Positions 1 to 10,555 of a DNA stretch of 64,000 nucleotides are shown here, piece by piece. Source of the DNA: Helicostylum pulchrum (Eukaryota > Mucoromycota > Mucoromycetes > Mucorales > Mucoraceae); the NCBI GenBank assembly GCA_025677825.1, contig JAIXMO010000010.1, positions 1 through 64,000 on the forward strand. Direction: 5' to 3'. The position numbers were made by a program, and so were the translations under genes. Under the pieces are notes generated by a model that saw nothing but the letters and a program-made list of their open reading frames with translations, was not told the origin of the DNA and searched no databases. Numbering within the stretch: the stretch's first letter is position 1; each line of letters begins with the position of its first letter.

Positions 1-43
1 TACTTTCTTTAAAAAAAAAAAACAAAAAATATATAATGTCGGT

Positions 44-2018
44 TTATTTATAAGATTCTATCAATAGTTGACATCGAAGTTGCATTCTTGCTTCCCATTC
101 ATTATCTTGTGTATTTTGACTGTAATAATTTTCAATACAATTTATCCAATCCAATATAATCAATCTATATTCACAATGTCCATTTTTTCCAAATAAAATA
201 CAATGAGTAGTGGCTATTTCATACATTGCATACGGCATAATCCAGCTGTTCGTTTCTTCACTTAATATCAACGTTAAATTAAAGCATTCCATAGCCAATT
301 CCATGTTCCCTTCAATATCCCGTTCTATCACTCCTATTAATAAACATATCATCGGATCACTTTGCGGTTGCCGTTTTATCAGCTCCACTATTTGACTGGA
401 TAATAAACGCGTACCGTTCCATAAGTATACAAGTTCCCATAAAGGATTTACAATATCAAACTGTAATGTCTTGTTTAAGCTCGTCTGGTTCTTTGTCGAC
501 GTATCTACCCAACGCTTAATTCTTGATTCCGCGTACTGTTCGTTACAATTCGGTTTTCTCTGCCCCAACATATTTGTCATTTGACGTATTTCCAGCACTG
601 CTTTATCATATCTTCCATCTGCAATCATACAGCATGTGGAAATATAATGGTAGAATACCCGGGACCAATTACACATACTTTCCAAGCAAAAGAATGTTTC
701 CGACGCCTCAAAATAATTGCCTGCATAAATATACGACCACCCTAACTCGTATGTCAAAAGCGATTTAAATTGTGTAAATTCCGTTATCGACGCATTACGA
801 AGAATATACTCTTGTGTTGTATCTGTTCGGTTGATAGCGGTAGCTGGACTCTTTGCTCGCTTTAGCAGTACAATGCTCGTATCTAATTGACCTTGTAACT
901 TTAAAAGTTTTCCTTCCATCAAATACCAAATTTGACCACGAGGGTACACCTTTTTCATTCTTTCCAGCATAGACTGCGCATCTTTAAACAAAAAGGATTG
1001 GTTCAGCTTGGGAGAAATGTAGATGGAAATGTTTGTATAGTATGCCAGTAACACTAACGCACTAAGCGACGAGTACATGGTTTGACTATGGTACGATTTT
1101 TCCAGAAATAAAATCGCATGAGATCTAGACGCATGAAAACCCAACGTATTCAAAATTTTCCCTACTAAAATTATGTATTATACAACAGTTTTTTTTTTTT
1201 TTTTTTTTTTTTTTTCTCTTTTTGAAAAAGAGGTAGATTACCTTTATTCGGTAATGCCGAAAATATGACATTGAATAACCCAATACCGAAATATGCACCA
1301 TACTCTATCGTATCGTTCAATAAAGAATAGTCTGCATATTCGTGGTATGATGCAGTTCTCTTTTTCCTTGTTTCATATTTGGCGACCGTTACACCTGTGG
1401 CGGTTTCAAACAGCCGTTCGTAAATTTTATACGCTTTCCGCAAATCATACGCAGCTTTCAAATGGTCAAACCAATTATCTTTCAGGAACTGTAAAGTTGC
1501 CAACATTAGTATACAGTTCGCCTCCAGCAATTCAAACTGAAGTTCAATAGCATCTTGCGAAACTAAACGGTGGTACATTGGTAGATCCAGCGGCGCCGAG
1601 TAAGAAGTATGTATACCAGGCCCTGCTGGTGTCGTTGGTTTTGTTGTCTTTTTTGTCATTGTTCGTTTTAATGTAACTTGTACATCAAGTACACATTGAA
1701 TGGCTTGATCAATCGCTGTTCGTTCCATCGCCAGCATGGCTTTGGTGTACAGTAGCAGAGCATATCCGAACGCATGAAATGGTGATTTTTCAGACAGCTT
1801 ACAAGAAAATATATCTTCGGCCACCATGATTTGATCGTCTAATAAGGCATCCTAAAGATACCCAAAGATTAGTTATATATAACAGCAATAAAATACGCAG
1901 AATAAAGACGCACTAAACCTATTTGTATATCTTTTAACCATGATTCAACTAGAATTAAAGTTGTTGAATGATAATTTGTAGTATACTTTAAAGCAAGTTT
2001 TGATAAATGTCGAAACAT
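44..2018 (-). CDS. TTC39/IML2-family TPR protein
   Basis: Probable member of the TTC39/IML2 family (DUF3808), helical TPR-repeat proteins; yeast Iml2 is linked to mitochondrial outer membrane and lipid-droplet/inclusion clearance. I read three exons on the minus strand: 2018-1914, 1851-1242 and 1161-44, giving 610 residues, close to animal TTC39 (about 600) and shorter than yeast Iml2. Family hallmarks are the early segment ending in ALLDDQ, then FHAFGYALLLYTKAML, and the exon-2/3 junction LPNKGKILNTLGF followed by small-residue-rich TPR helices. The start at 2018 is chosen because the residues before it come from a GA-repeat 5' leader. The long T-tract near 1191-1215 lies inside intron 2, not in the protein. 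The family is clear; the exact cellular role in this fungus is inferred. Confidence 0.82.
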
Positions 2019-2235
2019 ATTGAATAATAGAGATAGAGAGAGAGAGAGAGAGAGAAAAGGAGGAGGAGAAAGCAATTATAATAATTAGCAAATGTTGTTT
2101 ATATTATTGTTGTTGTTATTTTATTTTTTTTAAGGAGCAAAAAGTGTTTACGAAAAACTACATGTTTTATTTATTTATTAAATTATGTTATTACTAAATT
2201 GTAAGTAGTGTCTTGGTTTATATCTATTATTACAT

Positions 2236-5027
2236 TTAAAGGTCTATATGGGATGGGATACTATGATTATTCCTTAAAAAGCTTGTAGGCCGTATTAACG
2301 TTTTCCATCTTGAACTCTTTGGTTTTGATGGTGGTGTTGAAGCGTAAGAAAATGCTGTGATGATGGGTGGCTCCTCCCCTTCAGGTCGATCATTTCCATC
2401 AACTTGTATCATTTCCTCGTGTTTTTTCCATTTCGTTCGATTTCTTTTTGTATCTACTGATGCAGCTTTTCTTATCTAAAAAAAATAATAGTATAAATAT
2501 TTAATATTGACAACAGGTATATTAATATGTATAAATTACCTCGTTAATAGCAAAGGACGAATTAGTAGGTGTTGGAGAAGGAGGTTTTTGATGTAAACTT
2601 GCTATACGTCTTAAAACTTTACCCACAAACAATTTCTTTTTACTAGGACACCTTTCAATTTTTTTATCAACATTAAAACTACTCATACTCGAGGTATTAT
2701 CTAGTAGCGATACCGGCGATTCAGGTATACCTCTACTTTGTGATATTCTTCTCATTAATTGACTTGACTGTGAAGGTCTCCGAGAAGAAGGAAGGTGAAG
2801 TTGTGATTTATCTACAGAGCTTGAACAAGAGCTTGTATTTGACTGTACCTCATATTCTTGCTGTTTGACCTTTTCTGATTTCTTTGGTATGATGAGAGAA
2901 AAACTTGAAGCGGAAGAGCGAATAAAGGAAGTAGATTTATGTTTTTTTAGCAAGTCGGTACTATTTGAACGAGAGATGGAAGTGAAATTTGAGCTGTTTG
3001 ATAATTCGATGGGAGATTGATAGTAACTGGTTGGGGAAGAGTCTCTATCTCTTATATACCAAGCTCTTGAAGATAGATAGTCTTGCGTACATACATCTCT
3101 TAGCTTGTGGTCTACAGTAAGTCGTAATGCATTTTGATGATTGCTTTTCAATTGAAGAGACATTTTTCCAATCATATTAGTTGTATTATTTGCCGCAGAT
3201 AATAAATCTAAAGAACTTGGTCTTTTACGAGTAGTAGTAGCAGAAGTAAGTCCATCAGATTTGGTATATAATTCAGACTTTGGATAGTCTACAGAATATC
3301 TCTTTTTTAGTGACGAAGTAGTAGTAGTAGTAGTAGCAGTAGTTGACTTTATTATTACAGGTGTATGTAGTTTAATGATATCGTCAAATTGAATACTTGT
3401 TGAAGCAGATCTTTTTAAATTTCTTTTTTCTAGAGTGTTCATACTAAAGTCACTATGACTCCTTTTATCAATTAAATCACCCGATGCAAGTGTTATATCC
3501 AAAATGTTTGTAAATGATCGAGAAAGGCGAATGCTTTGAGGGGATCTTTTACTTGTTATTCCAGGGAGAGAAGATATGATAAAATCTTGTGCAGATAGAT
3601 TTTCATCAGAAGCTTCAATTTTCGCACTAATAATAGCCTCCTGTATTTTCTTAACCCACAGTATTTTTTCTTGAGCGCAACTGGCACTAAAGCAAAACGT
3701 ATGCTTTTTACAGCGCAATACAAACGAATGTTCTCTTTGACCTTCTATATCTAACAAATCTTCAAATTCTGTCATACGTAAAGGAAACCAATGCTTTGGT
3801 TCGTAACAATTTACTTTTTTAGGCCTAACCATGATAATATACGTTTTAAAAATAAAGCAGCCAAGATACCTTGGCTTTGAGACTGTTTGACCTAATGCTG
3901 AATAAGTGACTTCTATTGCGCCCGAGATTAATAGATTGTTTAACTGAGATACATGCCTTTTACTTATTCGCCAATCACCATATAATCTTTGCACAAACTT
4001 TTCTGTACGCTCCTTCATATCTCTTTGAAACTTGCGGTAGTCAATATCCGTAACAATATCCTGCATTTCACTTGAAATAGTCTTCCATAATTCGTATTCC
4101 GAACATTGAGGAGAAGTATACCTAATAATCTCTTTAATCAACAACTGATATCGACATATTCTCTGCACAGGCTATAATAAATAAATAAATGATCTTTTTA
4201 GCTAGCTTGTTTAATAATTTCGAATAAAACCAATTCTTACTTTTATAAGATAATCTTCAAAATGTAGTTTTCTTTGCTGCTTCGTATCATGAATAGCACA
4301 CTCTTTCAAAAACAGTGTCCATTCAGGTCGATCACGATATTCTGAAATAAGGGCCCATGCCTCTGCGTGCATATCACAGTAATGCTTATATAGTAAGAAT
4401 TGATCCATCTAATAATTCAAATACTTTTAGCGTTTATACACTGTTTAAACTGCGTGATTGTGTATTATCTTACTTTATCTATGAAACGTTGTGCGATACA
4501 ACTTTCTATATTGAGAGCAATAATAAACTGTTGGTGAAATGACAGAATTTCTATTGAATTTCTTTTAATAATTAATTTGTGTCTTGTTGTAATCCATTGT
4601 TGACGAGATAATATTTGTAAACACTACAGTGTAAATCGGAATTGGTTAAAGGATAAAGGGGGAGAGGAATTTTTTTTAAGGGGTGGAAAAGAAGAAGCCA
4701 ACTTACTTGCACTAAATGACTTAAGTCTAAAACGTAATCGCGTTCAGTTTGTTGTAATTCCTGAATAGCATGAAGTTTCTTTTGTTTAAATTTCTCTGAT
4801 TGGGATATAATAGGTGTAGTAGGGCTTTGTGCTTCTTCTTCAATAATAGACGATGAATTACAACTACAACAGGAACAGGTGGAATCCATATTGGGGATAT
4901 GATTGGCGGATGGTTGCCACGGAGGTATGATGGGTGACTGTACGGGTGGACTGTTACTATAGCAACAGCAGTAACAACAGCAACAGCAATCCAATTGTTC
5001 ATTGTACAGTGTATTATTCGTCTTCAT
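2236..5027 (-). CDS. Rho guanine-nucleotide exchange factor (DH-PH) with N-terminal cysteine clusters
   Basis: Dbl-family RhoGEF expected to activate Rho/Cdc42-type GTPases at membranes. Five exons (5027-4707, 4623-4474, 4408-4241, 4171-2540, 2475-2236) give 836 residues. The DH domain runs from about residue 80 to 270, with ELQQTERDYVLDL (CR1), SCIAQRFI and the CR3 motif PVQRICRYQLLIKEI. A PH domain follows at about 292-395 (LISGAIEV to ILWVKKIQEAI). The rest is a Ser/Thr-rich low-complexity tail, probably phosphorylated. Unusual: residues about 14-22 contain eight cysteines broken by one Tyr, and a second four-Cys cluster follows near residue 50, suggesting S-acylation or membrane anchoring. 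An alternative start is the Met just before that second cluster. DH-PH assignment is firm; GTPase specificity is unknown. Confidence 0.88.
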
Positions 5028-5751
5028 ATCATTCGCGTTTTTTGTTGTTTTATTATTATTTATTTAATATATAAACTGATAAACATGAGATTCTATATAT
5101 GTAAAAATGTGTGTGTGTGTGTGTATGTGTGTATGTGTGTATGTGTGTGTGTATATGTGTATATATATCTACAGTATATATTCTTTTTTTGGGAGAGGAG
5201 GAATATATATACAAGGCGAGATAAATATATAAAAAAAAAGATAAAAAAAAAGGAGAGTGGCAAAATAAATAAAAAGAAGAAAATAAACAACTTTTTTAAG
5301 CTGTATACGCACTACTCACACAACAACGCAACACAACACTCAAAAATAAACGCAGACACAAACGCAAATACAGAGAAAGAAGAAAGCGAAAAAAAGAAGG
5401 GAAATAAATAAGCGATTTTATATTATAACGTTCCCCCTTTATTTTTGTAAAATGTTCCTTTTTTCTCTCCTCCTCTTTATCTCTCTTTTCACCCCCTCAT
5501 TCCTCTTTATCTAAAAAAAAATATCCTTGGATTTATATACATTAGTCTACATGTCAAATCGTAATCAATACGTGGCTTAGTGTATAAATTATACTTTTTA
5601 TAATCGTGTTGTCTTGTTTGAAACTCGGAACAAGTCCTTCATTTTAGATGTGCATATGTTTGTCTTGTACCACCACACACAATTTATGCTCCCATATTAG
5701 CTCGTGACGATCCTGCCTCTGTATCTGTATAACCTTTTTTTTTTTGTTCGC
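5028..5751. promoter_or_regulatory. Divergent intergenic region with GT/TA microsatellite
   Basis: This spacer separates the RhoGEF and permease start codons, which point away from each other, so it must hold both promoters and 5' leaders. From about 5107 to 5170 there is an imperfect GT/GTAT repeat running into TA steps. A purine-rich stretch follows and then a pyrimidine-rich stretch near 5455-5515. Open frames here are only low-complexity translations; I see no gene. Confidence 0.6.
5107..5170. repeat. GT/GTAT microsatellite
   Basis: Imperfect dinucleotide repeat: GT units interrupted by AT, passing into TATATA. It lies in the divergent promoter between RhoGEF and permease genes. Confidence 0.8.
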
Positions 5752-8140
5752 ATGACTTTAAACGATGATCAAGAACCCATGTTACGGCATGAACAGTTTA
5801 CTGAACAGATTGAACATATGGAACCACTAGCCGTTGGCGGTAAGCACTGTCTTTATTTTCTTTACGTGTAAAAAACTCATTCACTTTATAGACCAACGAT
5901 TGGAACGCAAGATTGGTTGGATTCAAGGTGCAATGGTTAACGTGAGTTATATTATTGGAGCCGGTATTTTTGTTGGACCTGCACTTACTTTACAATTGGT
6001 TGGTTCCGGAGGAATGAATCTTATTCTTTGGACCATTGGTGCCTTTGTTGCACTTTCAGGAACATATACTTTTATGGAATTAGGAACCATGGTAAAAAAG
6101 CTTCTTTTTTATTTTTCTATCCAATTTATTATACTAACTAAAACTACTAATAGCTTCCCAGAAGGTATATATATATACACAAAAAAGTTAATAAACATTG
6201 TAAACGTTATACATGCTAAAAAAACATATTAGTGGTGGCGAAGTCGGATACTTGGAATATTGCTATAGACGACCCAAATACTTATTAGCCTATCTATTTA
6301 CGTATTGGAGTCTAATGAATAGATCTAGCGGTGTTGCATCACAAGGTAAACAATTATGCAAGGGACGACAACAAAACTAGACATTAAATATTTTTTGTTG
6401 TTGTTGTTACAAGGTATTGTGTTTGGTGGATACATAAACTATGCTATCTTTGGCCCAGCCTATAAATCACATTGGGCCGATAGATGGTGGGCATGTAAGT
6501 CCATACTATTATATATTCGGATTTGAATTATTTATATTTACATCTCTTTATATAGTGTTTAGTGCTACCATCTTGATGTTAGTCAATGTATTCTCAACAC
6601 GAGCTACAATGAAACTAATGGGGTTTTTAACTGTTGTCAAATTATTCGTGTTGGGTTTGATAGCCATCATCGGACTACTTGTACTATTAAAGGTGATACC
6701 TTCTGATGTAGATGCTTCACTTAACCTTTCATTTTATGGTACCTCCACTACTGTCGGTCCTTATGCATCTGCACTTTATTATGTATGTCATGATACTTTT
6801 TTGTATTATTAAAACAATTCCAACATTCTTATTAAATTTTAGGTAATGAACAGCTATAGTGGATGGCATAATTTAAATTATATACTAGACGAAGTTAAGG
6901 TAAGGGGAGAGTTTTTAACTGTATGCAACTTATTAAATGTCTCATAATTTGTCTCATCAAAAAAGGACCCTATTCGTAATCTACCAAAAGCTTCTGCCGC
7001 TGCATTACTTACAACTGCTACATTGTACATTTTAACCAATATAGCCTACTTGGTCGTCTTACCATTAGACACAATGAAAAATTCCGAATTCATTGTCGCT
7101 GCTGCATTGTAACGTATCATTTTTTTTAAAAAATAAATCGATTTACCATACTAAACTGCTATTTATTTAGTTTCACCAAGTCATTGGGACAAAATTTTGC
7201 ATCAAATGTTTTACCTGTTTTTATTGGGTTAAGCGCTTTTGGTTGTGGCGCTGCAATCAATTTCTCTGCGGGAAGGTAACAACAGAAGATGAACTTTTAT
7301 ATACAAATAAATAATTGATTTGTATATACATTGTATATAGAGTTATTATGGAAGTTTCTAGACAAGGCCTTTTACCTTACGGGCATGTCTTTGGTAAAGT
7401 AAATCCAAAGATCGGAAGTCCCGTAAACGCTTATTTATTACAATACGGGTTATCGATTACATTTATTCTTGTTCCACCACCTGGTGCCGTTTATCAGTTT
7501 ATTGTTGCATTTGCCGCCTATCCCGTTTATGTAAAAAAAACCTTAAGCATAATGCAACAAAAAAAAAAATGTTTTAATCGATTACTTTAGGTCTTTTACT
7601 TTTTAATGGCTCTGGCTGTTTTAATTCTTAGAAGACGTGAACCAAATACCAAGAGACCTATTTCGGCTCCACTAGGTAAAAATGCTATTTATTAATTTAC
7701 CAATCAAAATGTTTACTGACATTTCTTTTTTAGTTTGTGTTTATATGTTCTTGGCCTTTACTGCCTACGCACTCATATTTGTTTTAATTCCCGTAGAAAA
7801 CAAATACTACCCCTACTGGCGTACGTAATTATACTTTGTTTAATCTTTTTTTATATTTTTTTTACTAATATGACGTTTCTCTGCAAAAACAAATAGTGCC
7901 ATATGTATCAGCTATTCTTTCAATGGTCGCATGTACTGGTTTCTGGGTAAAAAATATAAAACTAAAAATTCTAGTATAAAAAAAAAACTAAATTTGTATC
8001 TCTAGTACTATCAAATCGTAATAAAAAACACACCAGGTAAATCATATAATGAGTCTATTCGTGATCAAGGACATGCAGCTATCGAACAAGAAATCTTTGG
8101 AGAGTATACTTCAGTTCCTACTGCAGAACAACTAACCTAG
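5752..8140 (+). CDS. LAT-family amino-acid permease (MUP1-like)
   Basis: Polytopic plasma-membrane amino-acid transporter of the APC/LAT superfamily, most like fungal MUP1-type methionine permeases. Fourteen exons (5752-5839, 5892-6091, 6154-6164, 6233-6345, 6414-6494, 6556-6782, 6843-6899, 6966-7108, 7171-7275, 7341-7530, 7591-7675, 7734-7820, 7897-7946, 8006-8140) give 523 residues. TM1 carries the unwound-helix motif GAGIFVGPAL; LPRSGGE follows, then SGWHNLNYILDEVKDP and the cytosolic segment EVSRQGLLPYGHVFGKVNPK, both typical of LAT transporters. Roughly 12 hydrophobic segments are present. Exon 3 is only 11 nt and is needed to complete the PRSGGE motif. Substrate is inferred by family only; other neutral amino acids are possible. 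Confidence 0.87.
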
Positions 8141-9167
8141 TCCCTGTAATAAGCCGGTTATCCTTTTTTCAAATATACAGTTTTCCCTCTTTTTTTTTTC
8201 TGATACAAATCTGCATTTATAAAACAAATTATACATCTTATTTTTTCAAAAAAAAAAAAAAAAAAAAAAACTTTCTACTAGTTAGTAACTGTTTATTACT
8301 AATTTTTATGTTTGTTTTCGCTTCAATAAAACCGAGAATTAAATGCATATCTACTTACGGTTATGTTATTACCGTAACCAACGATTCGATGAAAGTAAAT
8401 CGGCCTACCGCCGAAATATTATCATTGCGATAGAAACCCTGCATCAAATGTTTTACCTGTTTTGAGACAGCCGAGAAATAATGACAGCAATGGCAAAGAA
8501 AAAAAAAGTTATTTTTTTTTTTTAATACACAAGAAAGATAACCAGTATTCTTTTATTTGTGATTTTGAATTTCATGCGTTAATACTTAATCAATTATTCT
8601 ACCTTTTAAAAAAAGAAGACCAGCTATTTATATATGTTAAACCATTATACGCAATAAGATGTAAAAGTTAAATTTTGTACCAGTAAGAAATTATTTTCTA
8701 TTATAATAGACCACCCAACATTTTTCGCATATTTTGTGTTTACGTATGACAAGTCAAACGGGGGGTCAATTAAAAGACTTGGATTTTTTTCACATCCATC
8801 CACATGTTAGAGACAAACCAATGACCCAACACTTGTGTATTTTTCAACTGATTTTTGTGTAATGAAATTACGAAAAAAAAAAAAAGTTTATTTAGTAGCG
8901 CTGACACATATTTTAAAAGTAATGGCGTATATAAGCATCACATAAATATTATAAAATAAACCCCTTTTTATTTAAGTAAAATAGTTCAATCATAATGGTA
9001 AAAAGAGCAAAAAAAAGCAAGTATTCCGCTTTTGGATGAAATAAAATTATTCATAAAATAATAATGTCAAACAACCCGAGTCCTGGTGATCTGTATGAAC
9101 ATTATAAAAAGAGGAAATAAAAGCTTAACCTTTTCTCTTTTTCTTTCAAACGATTTCAAGTCAAAAA
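8141..9167. other. Intergenic spacer with a 24-bp copy of permease sequence
   Basis: No gene is seen in this AT-rich spacer. Positions 8440-8463 repeat exactly 24 bases of permease exon 9 (7198-7221) in the same orientation; similarity does not continue on either side. The 5' part has long A-runs after the permease stop, and the 3' part is the promoter of the hydrolase gene. A 69-codon open frame at 8462-8671 is low complexity and unconvincing. Confidence 0.55.
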
Positions 9168-10532
9168 ATGGACTTCTTTCGTAAATTAATAAGGTCGTTT
9201 ATACCACCTAGTATAAGTATATTCGTGATCCAAACCATCCTATCACTTCCTCCAAAACTCTCACGATACTTGATCGCATCATTCACCGCACCTACAAAAC
9301 CACAAATGAAATGGGTCACCTTGATTGAAAAAGATACGTGGAAAGGTGCCTGGATCGGGCCATCCATGAGTGAATGTACCGCTCGACCTGCCGAATTATC
9401 CAAGAGAATAAAAAAAGCGGACCTTATTATTTATAAAGTCCATGGTAAATTTTGTCAAAATTTAACAAAAAAACCCGGTTATAACCTTTACTAAACGGTT
9501 TTTTTTTTTACGTTTTGTAGGTGGTGCGTTTCGTGTAGGTCATAGTTTAATGTACATGGACGTTTTTATAGACTGGATAGAACTCTTAAAGAAAAAGTAC
9601 AACATTAATGCATTAATCTTATCTGTTGAATACAGTAAGTACCCAACAAAAAATGACTTTCATCCGTTTTTTTTTTTTTTGACATTTTCTTTGCAAAAAG
9701 GTTTAGCACCAGAGTCACAATACCCTGTTCCTGTTCTTGAATGTGTGGGAGCATACAAGTACCTGGTCAAGACATTAAAGGTAAAAAAAAGAAAAGAAAA
9801 CCAATCCCCCCCCCCCTTTTTAACTTTTTTAACTGAATTTTCAACGAACTTTAGGTTCCCGGATCCAAAATAATTCTGTCAGGAGATTCAGCCGGTGGTG
9901 CACTTTGTTTAGAGACACTAATCCGCATCTACGCCCCCGACATGCTCACCGACATTTTGTCCCCACGTACCAATTTCTCCATTGAACTTCCTGCCGGCCT
10001 CCTACTTGTCTCTCCTCTCGTTTCCGCCGACACAAACTCTTGGCTCTGGGAATTCAAAAAAGACATCATCACTCCCGTCCTGGCCAAGAACGTTTTAAAA
10101 GAGTACCTGAACCTACCCGAGGCCGACCCCACCAATCTCCACTTGCTTAAACTGACACGTATTACCTCCGGATTCAATCGATTTGCACCCAAGAACGTGT
10201 TATGCTATGTAGGTGAACGCGAGGTGATGCGAGACGTTATTTTGAAACTGACAGACTGTGCTCGCTGTGACGGAAACACACTGGTAGAAGTACGTCAAGA
10301 GAACTTCGAACATAATTGGTACTTTGTACGAGAACTGGTAGCTCGTCATCAGCACCATGTATTACAGCAATGCGATGAACAGTTTGTCGATTTCGCTGCT
10401 AATTGTTTAAACCAAGAATCCGATAACCTTGTAAAAGTAGTTGAAACATTACAAGTGAAAGATCCATTGAATCTCAGTTCTTTAAAGAGTAGAGCACACA
10501 AAGTAGTTAAATCTGTTCAAGTTATTTCATAA
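9168..10532 (+). CDS. alpha/beta-hydrolase (HSL / steryl acetyl hydrolase type)
   Basis: Esterase/lipase of the hormone-sensitive-lipase-like alpha/beta-hydrolase superfamily. Four exons (9168-9444, 9521-9634, 9701-9780, 9855-10532) give 382 residues. The oxyanion motif HGGAF is created across the first intron. YSLAPESQYP then marks the strand before the nucleophile elbow GDSAGG, which supplies the catalytic Ser. A plausible catalytic His lies in FEHNWYF and the acid in the segment CYVGEREVMRD. The N-terminus has one hydrophobic stretch (about residues 15-35) that may anchor it to the ER or lipid droplets. The gene is convergent with the next one: the two stop codons are 23 bp apart. The natural substrate (sterol ester, acylglycerol or xenobiotic ester) cannot be told. 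Confidence 0.85.
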
Positions 10533-10555
10533 TAAATTTATTATTTATTATTTAT

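Noticed and set aside
1191..1215. Poly-Lys C-terminus on the first TPR-protein exon
   Set aside because: The T-tract lies in an intron; splicing 1242 to 1161 restores the conserved TTC39 sequence.
5027..5411. Open frames over the GT/TA-rich spacer
   Set aside because: Low-complexity translations of a microsatellite and A-rich DNA.
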